From NCBI GenBank assembly GCA_022496185.1, contig WTXG01000041.1:62001-126000 (forward strand): DNA of 64,000 nt, in the 5' to 3' direction. This DNA comes from Multifurca ochricompacta. Its lineage: Eukaryota > Basidiomycota > Agaricomycetes > Russulales > Russulaceae. Of this stretch, positions 45,930 to 56,444 are shown one piece after another; within the stretch, counting starts at the first letter, position 1, and each line of letters starts with the position of its first letter. The notes beneath the pieces were generated by a model. The model did no database searches. It worked only from the letters and a program-made list of their open reading frames with translations, and was not told where the DNA came from. A program made the position numbers and the translations under genes.

Positions 45930-46996
45930 CCCGTCCTCTACACCTTCCCTCATTCAGTCTGGGCCGCTGCTCCTCACCTCGCTCTGTTCGTCCTCATTAT
46001 TGTTTTTGTACATCGTGAATCCGATAAGCTGACATTTACATGGTCAATCCACCCAGTGGTGAGCTCGGCCTTGATGCAGACCCCAGAGTTGTCAACCTCA
46101 TCGAAGGTGCAAACTTCGATCCCGAATTCGTCAAAGTTGTAAGTCGTAAAGCCCTAGCTCTCCTTGTCCACTGCACTCATTGACACCCGTCTTCTTAGAA
46201 CCCACATGCCACTCTTCCCACCCTTATCCACGAGGGCAAGTCGTTTACAAGCACTGTCGCTGTGATCAACTATCTGGTGTCGATTTCGTCAAGAAAGATC
46301 GCCCCTGAGACCTCCATCACGACAGTGGTGCATGAGGATAAGATAGATCCCAATTTTGCGTTCGTCGCCTCGGTAAGAAATCACATTTCTCCGTTTTCAC
46401 ATCGACTTCAATAAACTGACACCTTTTCTCAGAGAAATGACGAAGAACTCGCTAAGACCACAAGTGGCTTCGCTAATATCTTCACGTCGACCCGTATGTC
46501 TGGAACGCTCTGGATCGTTTTCGCCTTATCTTACCATTTCTCCCCCCCCCTTTTCGCAGGACTGGGTGGTTTGAAGAAGTTTGCCGCCACACCAGAGGGG
46601 CAAGTGCACAAGGGGTTCTATGACAAGCAGATCAGATCCATCTCTGGCGTGCGCGCCCTTCTCAACGGCCAGACACCTGATGAAGTCAAGCAAGGGTTCT
46701 TCAACATTTCCACTGCCCTCTGGGAGTCTATCAAGAGCTTCATTTTTGAGACGCTTCCTGCGGCCATCACTGAGGGACCATTCATCGGCGGTTCCCGTCC
46801 GGGTATCGATGACTTGCACGTCGGAGTGTGGCTTGCGCGGATCGCGTTTCTTTCGGGTGAGCAGAAATGTGACCAGGGTGTCGCGGCGCTGGAGAAGAGG
46901 TTCGGCCCCGTCCCTGAGAAGGTCAAGGTGTACTGGGCGGCGTGGATCGGGCGTGACAGTTGGGTTAGGGCCTACCCTGACAATGTATTGCACTAA
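45930..46996 (+). pseudogene. Glutathione S-transferase-like gene, copy 3 (lacks exon 1)
   Basis: The body of the gene is in frame from PVLYTFPHSVWAAAPHLAL to PDNVLH. It has TTTT at PNFAF and CAG after FYDK, so it lacks the internal breaks of copies 1 and 2. However, about 90 bases that held the ATGTCCAAG exon and most of intron 1 are deleted (junction near 45923, CATTCTT|CCCTCAG). A downstream in-frame ATG at 46040 could start a protein lacking beta1-alpha1, reading through the end of the former intron 2. Whether that product is made or active is unknown. Confidence 0.7.
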
Positions 46997-47379
46997 GCAC
47001 AAACCTTTTTATTTTGTATTTTAGAAACTGTGTATGACTGGCTGGTGAGCTAGGCTAGAATATGATGATAATGATCACAATCCTTTTTTTTTTTAAATCG
47101 ATTTTATTCGCGCTTCAGGGCCTTGCCTAAATCGCGCGGCTACTATAGGGACATAACAGGGTAGCTAACAGGTTAATGCCAATGGCGTAAAACCCAGGTG
47201 GAGAAGACTCGGTTTGTAATGAAATGCGTTGATACGTCGGATGCGTCGAATACATCGAAACCTCTTGAAACTTCGTAGACTGACTGTTTGCTACCTTCGA
47301 AGGCCGTGGCAGACAAAGCTAGTATTTCTTTATATACATGAGGTTTGTATGAAACTATGAAAACGACCCAAATCCAAGT
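46997..47379. other. 3' flank of GST3
   Basis: Homologous to the GST1 and GST2 3' flanks; no gene. Confidence 0.4.
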
Positions 47380-48555
47380 TTTCATGGGTGTGAAGATGAA
47401 AGGGAGACACAACGACATCGAGTGGTTGAAAGCGCGAGGGCAAGTCGGGCCAGAGCGCGCAGAGGTGGGAGACTTCAAGCCCAGATCCCGAACACCATCC
47501 ACATAGATGAAGGTACCAAATGCAGTGCTCATCACTCAAGGGAATCGTACCAAATGTCACACTTCTACAGTTGACAAACAATAACATTTCATTCGACGAT
47601 CCATGCACATGAACATACACTAAAATGAACGACCTATAGCGTCAACTCGACAGTCACTCAATTGAAACACAACAAGGTGGGATCGAACTTTGCGACATCT
47701 TCAAGTCCTGATTAAACAGCATGGCTCACTCAGAAACACTCATGACAAATCAGAGAAAATGGAAAATACCCACGGGAGAGGGATAAGCTCGACTTTCAGA
47801 GGACCACAAGTGGTCCCAAATACCGTCGCTGACAGATCAACCCAAAGCCGACCATCGGAGACATAGAACTTGGCTTCCCCTTTCACAACTGAACTGTCGA
47901 AAGGCACTTCGACACCATCATTAAGGTTTCCCTTCACCTCAGCCAACCGGAACGTCCCCATCATCGGAAGCTTGGCAGAGAACTCTGCATTGATCTCGAA
48001 GGTGCCTATATCAATGTAACCTCTCAGCTGAGAGAGAGATTCAATTCAATCAGTGACCATATTACAATACAGAGGACAACGAAAAATGACTCACAATCCA
48101 AGTGACGTCCCAGAGTGGGACCCCAATGTTAAATTCATGTCGTGAGGCCTTGAGATCGTTGCCGAAAACAGGAGCACCGGCTATGGCGTCTAAGTTTCAT
48201 CAGAATGAATTACAGCTAAAATGGCAAGGTTCGATTCTCGCCAATGTCAGTGGACATGTTGAGCACTCTGTGATGGGGTATGATGAAGAAATGTCGTCGG
48301 ATTTACTGCTGTATTTATACTATTCAGAATGAATTGTTAACCAAACCAAGGGGTTACATAGTCTCTGACACAGGAAGTACCCAGCGTGTAGAAAAATGAT
48401 GACTGTTGTTGCATCTGCTGATTACGTTTGACACTTCAGCGGGTAAGCAAAGCGCCTATGCCAAAAATGGTAAAGCCAGATGATGGAGACTGCGGTCTGC
48501 TGCTCCACGTTTACGCGTCAGCGCTTCAGAAAGAATGATCCGGGGAAAGCGATTA
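47380..48555. repeat. Palindrome 3, left arm
   Basis: Inverted counterpart of 49467-50800, shortened by deletions. Carries B3 minus. Confidence 0.75.
47740..48257 (-). pseudogene. Family B gene, copy B3 minus (internally deleted)
   Basis: Exon 3 is open (GTFRLAEVKGNLNDGVEVPF to LIPLPW). Most of the exon 2 5' half (EKWLEGHHHQYEDP to HVYAI) is missing: GGCTATGGCG joins directly to the intron 1 end near 48187. A real deletion rather than a single-base slip. Confidence 0.65.
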
Positions 48556-49466
48556 TTTCTGCATTTATCTTATCAGTGATGTCCCCCGAGCCATTCATTG
48601 AGGTCTGATTTTCCGGCCTTATCAGAACTGCACAATTAGTGTAACAGGGTTGGATTCGCACCAATATCAGTGCGAGTGTGAGACATGGGTTACTCTGTAA
48701 CTGCAGGGTGTGAGGCACGATAAAGAAGTGTAGAAAAGTAGCTGAGGTTAGATTAGCGTCAAAGCTATATTAATTAGTCTTTACCTAAGCGGGTAGCAAG
48801 ATAACTACACGAGTAATGTTAGCTATACGCGTGGTAAAGATAATCTAAGTAAATACTTACTTCAGTTGTGAATGGTCAAAACTGAAGAGCAAGCTACATA
48901 AGTACTGTCCTTGAATACTGTAAAGAGTGTGCTGTGCTGTGGTCATAAGGGATTGTATCAATCATAGTAAACGAGTGGATTGTCAGTAAGTATATTACAA
49001 TGTCCACTTAAGTCCGTCACATCTGATCCGGTCCGGCCTACTTTGATCCGTTCCCGGCTCAACAAGACGTATATTTTATATTTATTCGCTTCAGAATGGA
49101 CTTTTGACGCAAACGAACGAAGGTGATAGAGTATCCGGAGAAAAACGTTCCAGTGAGCAAGTCTGAGATCATGGACACACCTAACATGTAGATCATTGGA
49201 CCATTCAACAGGGAAATTTCACATTGGATCTACTGCTGTACTTGTATGCTTCCAAATGGATTGAAAAAGGCAAACAACTTGAAGGATGACATAGGGCCCG
49301 AGTCCAAGAAAGAAAAGCTCCTACATCCAAAAAGGTTCAACATAGAGTAGTAGCAGGTGATACAGATCAATTTACGTGCCAGACATAACCACCACGAACT
49401 CGCATACGAGGGGTGCTAGCTGGAGCGCTGAAGTATAGGGTCTTCGGTCATCTGGCTTTAGGCAAT
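48556..49466. other. Palindrome 3 spacer, inverted relative to unit 2
   Basis: Reverse complement of the unit 2 spacer, with extra sequence near 49105-49200 that also links to the unit 1 spacer. Contains the truncated B relic at its left end (48556-48695). Confidence 0.75.
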
Positions 49467-50800
49467 AATCGCTTTCCCCGGACCATTCTTTCTGAAGCAC
49501 TGACGCGTAAACGTAGAGAAGCAGATGCACCAGCAGCCCTCCAGCATTTCGCTTTACACAGACGTAAACACCGCAGTCTCCATCATCTGGCTTTACCATT
49601 TCTGGCATAGGAGCTTTGCTTTCCCGTTCATTCTGCTGAAGCGCTAAACGTAGATCAGCAGATGCAACAACAGTCATTATTATTCTACACGCTGGGTACT
49701 TCCATTGTCTCAGCTTTACTGATCTTTACACAGGAATTTTTTCTTCCCCGGAGAATATGTACCCCTTGGTTTGGGTTAACAATTCATTCTGAACCGTATA
49801 AATACACCAGTAAAATCTGACGACGTTTCTTCATCATAATACTCCACACACTTACAATCACAGAGTACTCAACATGCCTGATATTGGTGAGAATCGAACC
49901 TTACCATTCTAGCTGTAATCCATTCTGATGAGCCCTAAAACTTAGAACTCGAGAAATGGCTTGAGGGTCATCATCATCAATACGAGGATCCCCTAACTGC
50001 AGAAATTATCCACGTATACGCCATAGCCGGTGCTCCTGTTTTCCGCGACGATCCCAAGGTCCCACGATATGACTTTGACATTGAGGTCCCACTCTGGGGC
50101 GTCACTTGGATTGTGAGTCTTTTTTTTCGTTGTCATCTGTATTGTAATACGGTCACTGATTGACTTGAATCTTCCTCTCAGCTGAAAGGTTACATTGATA
50201 TTGGCACCTTCGAGATCAATGCAGAGTTCTCTGTCAAGGTCCCGATCCTTGGGACGTTCCGGTTGGCTGCAGTGAAGGGAAACCTCAAAGATGGTGTCCA
50301 AGTGTCTTTCGGCATTTCGGTTCTGAAAGGGACTGCCAGGTTCTATATCAACGGAGGTTGGCTTTGGGTTGATCTGTCAGCGACGGTATTCGGGACTGTT
50401 TATGGTCCTCTGAAAGTCAAGCTTATCCCTCTCCCGTGGGTATTTTCCATTTTCTCTGATTTGTCATGAGTATTTCTGAGTGAGCGGTGGTGTTTATCAG
50501 GTTCTGAAGATGTCGCAAAGTTCGACTCCAGCTTGTTGTGTTTCGATTGAGGAAGAGTAAATGAAAATTGAAAAATAAGAACAAGGGAGATTATAGTGTA
50601 TGTTGTGCATGTGCATGGATCGTCGAATGAAATGTTATTGTTGTTTGTCAGCTGTAGAAGTTGTGAGATTTGAATCGTGCGATTCCCTTGAGTGATGAGT
50701 ACTGCATTTGGTACCTCATCTATGTGGACGGTGTTCGGCATCTGGGCTTGGGGCTGAAATCTTCAATCTTTGCCCGTTCCGGCCCGCCCTGCATTCTCGC
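49467..50800. repeat. Palindrome 3, right arm
   Basis: Inverted counterpart of 47380-48555; carries B3 plus. Confidence 0.75.
49874..50469 (+). CDS. Family B small protein, copy B3 plus (intact)
   Basis: Nearly identical to B1 plus in all three exons (MPDI; EKWLEGHHHQYEDPLTAEI; LKGYIDIGTFEINAEFSV; RFYINGGWLWVDLSATVFG). Frame open and splice sites kept. Promoter with TATAAATA near 49797. Confidence 0.6.
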
Positions 50801-51180
50801 GCTTTCACCTATGCCGAAGGATGGGTATTGTCGTGCTTCTTGGACTACCAGTAATGTCAATAGTATCAATCCCAGAACAAGCAATCCACCGCCGCTGCTC
50901 CAACTGGTGATATTGATATCTTCACTAAAGGTTTTGATTACACGCCATACAGTGCTGAGATCTCTACAGAGTACATATTCCCGCAGTTGTAATGCCACTG
51001 TATGATTGTAAGACCGTGTGAGTTCAAAGGGAAAAGAAGGGGTTGATGTTGATGATTACACTGAGACAGGCGAGTAGCCATGCAAGTTTGGAAGGCTTGA
51101 GCCTAAATGGTTGAGAGCTCGGATCGGTAACGCCGATAATGCCAGATACGTCGATGAGGCTGAACATAATGATAAAGCTG
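50720..51180 (-). pseudogene. Family C gene, copy C3 (interrupted)
   Basis: The 3' half is open (LCRDLSTVWRVIKTFSED, TM helix GGGLLVLGLILLTLLVV, tail PKPRCRTPST). The 5' half (MFSLIDVSGIIGVTDPS) is separated from it by extra sequence near 51030-51080 that puts the halves in different frames. Confidence 0.45.
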
Positions 51181-51587
51181 AATGTGTCGAATGTGTTGAT
51201 ACGTCGGATGTGGTTCTCGGTAGGTGAGCAGGAAGGTAGTAGCGTAAACAAAGTCAATTCAAATCAAAATACGGGTCTTACAACTCTTTCGCCCTTTCTC
51301 GTCGATGTGGTCCAAAAGAGGTCCAATATCAAGGGAGACGAAGCAACAACAAAAGAAAAATAGTGCTTTTCCTATCCGGTTCTTCCGCGGACATTGGGGA
51401 AAAAAAAAATAAGAGAAAAAGCGTGGATACAGACATCCTTGTCTTGACGGGGTGCACTCAGACTCTCAGGACCGTCGTGGATGTTGATAAATGCCATTAT
51501 GGCCGTTTTGCCATCGTCAGGGTGGTAGTACATGCACGGCACCTCTAGCCCGGAGCTCAAAAGCTTGGGTGGTGAACTGTGTGTTAT

Positions 51588-54117
51588 TTACCGTACATAT
51601 ACAGGCACGACCTCACCCATTATCCCAATATCCTTCTTTTCCTGCTCGATACTATCCGCCTTTCCTTCCTCGTCATCCTGCTGCGCCCACTGACGCGTCA
51701 CATACTTGTCTACGTTTGGTACTGGGCCCTCGAACCAGTGCACGCCACCGTATACGGGAAAGTAATACCATGCAAGGGAAAGTATAAGCACCCCACCGAG
51801 AACGACGACGGTATAATTCATGTCCTGAGCGTTTGTGTGCTTCGTCGTCGGGAAGAAGAATACGATAGACACAAACATCATCCAAGTGACCGAAATGAAC
51901 GCGCAAATTCCGCTCTGTCAAAAAATGATTGACGTGTCATCATCGTGCATCCCTCCATTAGAAGAAACAAAAGCTGGGAATTGCTTACCCATGCACCAAG
52001 CGAGAATGTTCCGGGTGTCCAACCGTTCTCCTTCCTCCAGATCCACCGTGCAGCAATCGGAATGGAGTACGCAACATATAGCGCGGTGATCGAGATGGCA
52101 AAGACCGCGTTGATTGCTTGCGTGCCTGCAAACACTAGCGCACCGAGAGCAATAGTGCCCGCAGCACAAAACCAGACGGTATTGACGGGCGTCTTGGTGA
52201 AGCTGTTCATGCGGTAAAGCCAGCCGGAAAATGGAAGAGCACCATCCCGCGCGCTGAGGAATCCACAAAGTTAGTCGAGTCGGGCAGCTTGATGAAGCAC
52301 AGCAAAATGAAGGCGTACAAGGCGAAAGATTGACGTGACGCAGCAAGCATCTGTTTTCAATAGATCAGAGATGATCAGATGGTCATTCACCGACAATACA
52401 AAGGAAGGAGAAAGAGACGAACCATACTTGAGCCCATCATATACTGCGCCAAGATGATGAATGACCACATCGCAAGAGTGCCCTTTTTCCCAAAACTGTT
52501 GAGAAAAATCTGAGCCATGGGTTGTCCGAGACTGCCGTTCGTGAGACCTTCGAGGTCTTGCCCCATACAGAACGCAAGGACCACATTCACCGCTATTTCC
52601 AAAACTTTAAGCGCCCGGATGAATGACAGCGCGAAAACGACATACCAACCCAAGAATGCCGGCAATGGAGATAGCCCAAATGATGGCCCAGGGCACGGCG
52701 GTTGCTGCATTCGAAGCTTCCTCAGAGATATGCACACTGGAGTCAAAAGAGCCTGCGAGTATAAAATCTTCTGCAAACAGCCACAACTGAGCCAGAAGAA
52801 AAAAACTACGCACAAATGGTCCAAAGGGGTGCCAAGAAACTCAAGATGAATGCAAAGCCATTCGGCCAATCATATACTACACAGTACCCAAGTCAGAGAT
52901 GAACAAAAGGCAAAGGTTGCGTCAACAGGTTGGCGCTCACGATTTGTGAAGTTACCGAGAGCATAGCTGGCACTGTTCTTGAGTTCGTTAGGAGTAGCAA
53001 TGGGCAGTGCGATAATGACAACAAAACAGAGCCTGATAAGAAACAATATTAGCAAGCTCATTGGGTTGCCCCATGAAGAGGGGTAGGCAAGCTCACAAGA
53101 TATTTAGGGCGACATATACGTTCTGGAGTCGCGCCAACACCCTTGTCCCCAGACAACACAAGACGGCATGACTCAGCACGACGCCTACGTATACCCCACT
53201 GCAATAATTAAATGAGCACGGGGAATGAGGGATGACAGTAAGATGACGGACAAGGTCTGCGCACTTGTCGGTGTAAAGGATTCGTCTGATCCAATGCCGG
53301 CGGCGGCCATGATTTGGACGGCTGCACCCCAGTCGATAGAAGAGACCGAGGCAATGGATCCAATAGTGTTAGCATCTATAAGACAGGACATTAAGCCTTG
53401 ACATCCGAGTATAGAAAAAACAGGTGAACATACAACCAACGATCCAAGCAAGAAGGTTGCGCCATTCGGGAGACGAGTAAGTGTGAGCCCAAAAGTAAAG
53501 CTATGTCACGTGACACGGAAAAGTTAATAGCCGGAATAATTGAACATGTCGTCGACGTACACCACCTGATGTAGGTGCCGCAGACGCCAGCTCTGCCATG
53601 GACAAGCCGATGATGAGTATAAACACACTAGCGACAGCCCACTATACGAAGGGAAACCTTCCGTTAAAGCAAGCTCAGGTCGGCGATGAAAGGAGCACAG
53701 ACTGACACCCCAGACCATAGCTACGGGACCGCCATTCGGTATGGAGTAGAACAAGACTGAACTGTGGTTTGGAAGTTGATAAAGTTTAAAAAGTCAAGAG
53801 CGAAGAGGACGGGTCGGATTGGACTGACGCAATAGAGGGCAAAAGCCCCACGATACTGAATGCGATTCCGAAAACCTATAGTGGTGGTGATAGTGATAGT
53901 GATAGTGATAGTGATAGTGATAGTGATAGTGATAGATAGTTGAACAGGAGAGGCGAAGAGCAAGTTTTAGTAGTAAGCGTAAGCGAGAAAATGACAGACG
54001 GACCTCAAGCGGAGTGAAGGCGCGTTGAAATTCCTGCTTGTATCCAAGTTCAGCGAGTAATCCCTCATCAGACTTGGCTATGGCAGCTCTTCGTTCCTTC
54101 CGATTGTCTGTGGACAT
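51588..54117 (-). CDS. Amino-acid permease (APC superfamily, GABA/choline permease type)
   Basis: A 12-TM plasma-membrane amino-acid permease like UGA4/HNM1. The ATG at 54117 gives MSTDNRKERRAA, KSDEGLLAELGYKQEFQRAF and TPLE. After introns the signatures appear: FYSIPNGGPVAMVWGWAVAS, LSMAELASAAPTSGG (TM1-TM2 motif), WAHTYSSPEWRNLLAW, PLWTICSFDSSVHISEEASN, AMWSFIILAQYMMGSSM, ARWIWRKENGWTPGTFSLG and a hydrophilic C-terminus ending VVPVYVR. About ten short introns fit without frameshift. The first intron contains a hexanucleotide microsatellite. Substrate cannot be fixed; the SFDSSVHISEEASNA segment is typical for the GABA/choline group. Confidence 0.85.
53881..53938. repeat. (GATAGT)n microsatellite in permease intron
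   Basis: About eight to nine copies of GATAGT within the intron following the TPLE exon. It should be length-polymorphic. Confidence 0.8.
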
Positions 54118-55177
54118 GTTTAACTTCTCGATGGTTCCGCCGCTTGGTGATATCAGAAGATGGAAGAGTGGAGGGAGGAGAAGGATAGGAAAAGCGGGCG
54201 CCTAAAGAAGAGTACGAACCACATGGTTTTTAAACGGAAATGGAAAACAGGGCGGATATGACATTGTGGTCGAGGGTCGAGAGGAAAGGCCATGAGGTTG
54301 CTTATCGTCTCGGCTAGAAGCTCACCCTAATCATCGCATCGCATATGATATTATTGATTGAAACAAGGGCGGGTTGGAACCTGGGAGCGATAAGGGACTA
54401 TCTTCTTACATCGCCAGGAACTTTCAAGTTTGACCCTTTGTTTAATTTATTGGATATATGGGGATTTCAGAATCAGAACGCGGGAAACTTGTCCCAGCAG
54501 GTGCAGTGCGGGTGTAGATGAGTTGTGGAGTTGTGGGTTATGGATTATGGGGGACCAACTTGAGAACTAAATATGTACAAACACCACTACCACTTGCCTC
54601 TCGCCTCTGCTGCTCAGGGTACCAGGAATGTTTAATATCCTTTTTCTACTCTCTCGATTCGTCTTTTACTCTTTTTGAGTGTGGACTACGACTTATCACG
54701 ATCGCACGGCCCCACCCCCCAAAAAAGGAACACGGATGCTTTCCAGAAATACAGATTACAGGACGGGACGCGTTCCTTTGCAAGACAGTAAACCAAGCCA
54801 GCGTTGATTGTGCTACATAAGACTGTCTACCATTACAAGCTGCCGAACAATAACATGGCTATTGTAGACTACCCCTTCCCGAAAACAAAAATGGGCAATA
54901 ATAATCGCAGGTGGTACTACAAAACAAAACGTACAAAATAAAAAACAATGATCCCAAGGATAAAGCAAAAAAAAAAGGGTGTGTTGGCCATTGACCTCCG
55001 CAACTAGGACGGAGGAGGGGGAACACGAGGTCGAACGAATATCGTGGGTGATGAGGTAGGATTCTGACCGTGACGCAAAGGATTTCAGTTTTTCAAACTC
55101 TTGTGAAGCGAACCGGAGGACGTACGTATCAGGTCTCATGTCAGGTGACCATTTTCACTGTGTTGCTGCGACAACAT
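54118..55177. other. Intergenic, permease promoter side
   Basis: About 1.06 kb between the permease start and the 3' end of pheromone gene 1. It contains AT-rich runs near 54710-54725 and 54967-54976. No gene is recognised; a 100-codon open frame at 54518 has no supporting features. Confidence 0.4.
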
Positions 55178-55315
55178 CTATGCGATGGTGCAACCACCGT
55201 TACCAGTCGCTGTAGTCGCCCTATCAGTGTCGATGGGAGTAACCGGCTCAGGCTCCGGCTCGGACTCGGGGACGTTGGAGACAATGATGGAGAAGAGCGA
55301 TGCGAAGAAGTCCAT
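55178..55315 (-). CDS. Mating-pheromone-type CaaX precursor 1 (45 residues)
   Basis: Begins MDFFASLFSIIVSNVPE and contains PEPEPVTPIDTD. It ends ATGNGGCTIA, so the last four residues CTIA form a CaaX farnesylation box. Basidiomycete lipopeptide pheromones are made as 35-70 residue precursors that start MD-x-F, carry an acidic/Pro-rich middle and end in CaaX. This ORF fits in length, composition and C-terminus. The mature peptide is probably the last 10-14 residues after the acidic DTD/R, farnesylated and methylated on Cys42 after removal of TIA. No intron. Its near-twin lies at 59653-59790 in the same orientation. Confidence 0.8.
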   Translation of the reverse strand: MDFFASLFSIIVSNVPESEPEPEPVTPIDTDRATTATGNGGCTIA

Positions 55316-56444
55316 TTGATGCGTATGTCCCTTTCTCTCTTTTTAAAAATCTTTTCTAATGGCGGGAGGTGGAGGTAGAGGTCGGTGAGTTTTAAAAAAC
55401 TCGAGGTGCCGCTGATGCTGGGGTTGGTGTTGGGGAGCTGTCTGACCGGGGATACCGTTACCGTCTTTTTATACGTGCAAAAAGTTCGGCGGGTGCGTGA
55501 CGCGATTAATCGCCGTGAGTACGAAATGGAGAGCGCCATCGGATGAGTCGTTTCATGAGCTTCGTAGGCTCATGGCGCTCACACAATAACCAAAGTGAGC
55601 AGGTGTTGACAAAGAGACAATAAAAAAGAGTTACAGGCACGCGTCAGAGAATCAAGTCAGTCTACAAACGTTTTTTTTATTTTTTATGTTTTTTCCGGTC
55701 CGATTAAGGAGATGAAACGCTATCATCGCTGTCATGAACGGTGACTATGAGCTTCGGATGTAGATTTTAGTGTGTGTGAGAGTGTGCTCAAGACAATTGA
55801 GAGGAGACAATAGTGACCACAGGCGTCTCTTTGCCGTCATACCGCGGGTCAAAACTATCGCCTTTTTTATGACGCGCGACTCACACAATAACCACTTTGT
55901 CCACGGGCGCGTACGTGTAACCCAACCAACGCTTAAGTTTGTAAGTGTGATGTGAGTGACTACAATAACCGGCTACGAAAAGCTCCCGACCCTGGAGGAC
56001 TTGAGCTTGTAGCTTGTAGTTACGGTTGCAGAGGATGTCTTATGTAGATCCGTGTTTGCGCGCGCGCAAGTCCTCCTCACATTGCACAACACAATCAAAA
56101 TCAGGGACAGGCAGCCGGATCCAACCATGTCATCTGAGCAGATATGGGCTTGTCAGGAAATGGAGATACCAGTCAGGGGCCAGTGGGAACTCTGGGTCTG
56201 GGTCACTGGGGAATTTGACCTTGTCATCCAAAAGTCAGGGAGCGACCCGTCCTCCCCATCCAATCTGCGTCTTCATTTTATTCATCAACATCCTGCAAGG
56301 AACGCTGTGTATACATGACCCAATGTCCATTAAATCATCCAACCATTGCACCTCGAAAAAAAGGATGCCTCTCTCAGATTCTCTCATCCCATCACCCACC
56401 TCCTACATTCATCATTCCCCACCAACCCACCACGAGAGGATGTG
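55316..56444. promoter_or_regulatory. Upstream region of pheromone gene 1 with ACAAT/ACAAAG cluster
   Basis: Between 55580 and 55970 there are at least six HMG-box-like cores: ACAATAAC at about 55583, GACAAAGAGACAATAAA near 55609, ACAATTG near 55793, ACAATAG near 55807, ACAATAACC near 55884 and again near 55961. The string CACACAATAACCA occurs twice. HMG-box factors of the Ste11/Prf1 type drive pheromone genes in fungi through such sites. The rest of the region shows no gene. Confidence 0.45.

Larger units (their letters stand above)
43816..51460. repeat. Tandem repeat unit 3 (about 7.6 kb)
   Basis: Third direct repeat. It differs by a 406-bp hAT-like insertion, an inverted palindrome spacer, loss of GST exon 1, and loss of most of exon 2 of B3 minus. 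Homology ends near 51460, where CTTGTCTTGACGGGGTGCAC matches the sequence that precedes the next unit start at 35752 and 43796. Confidence 0.85.

Noticed and set aside
25748..51460. LTR retrotransposon explanation for the tandem repeats
   Set aside because: No gag/pol, primer-binding site or TG..CA long terminal repeats; repeats contain several host-like intron-bearing genes.
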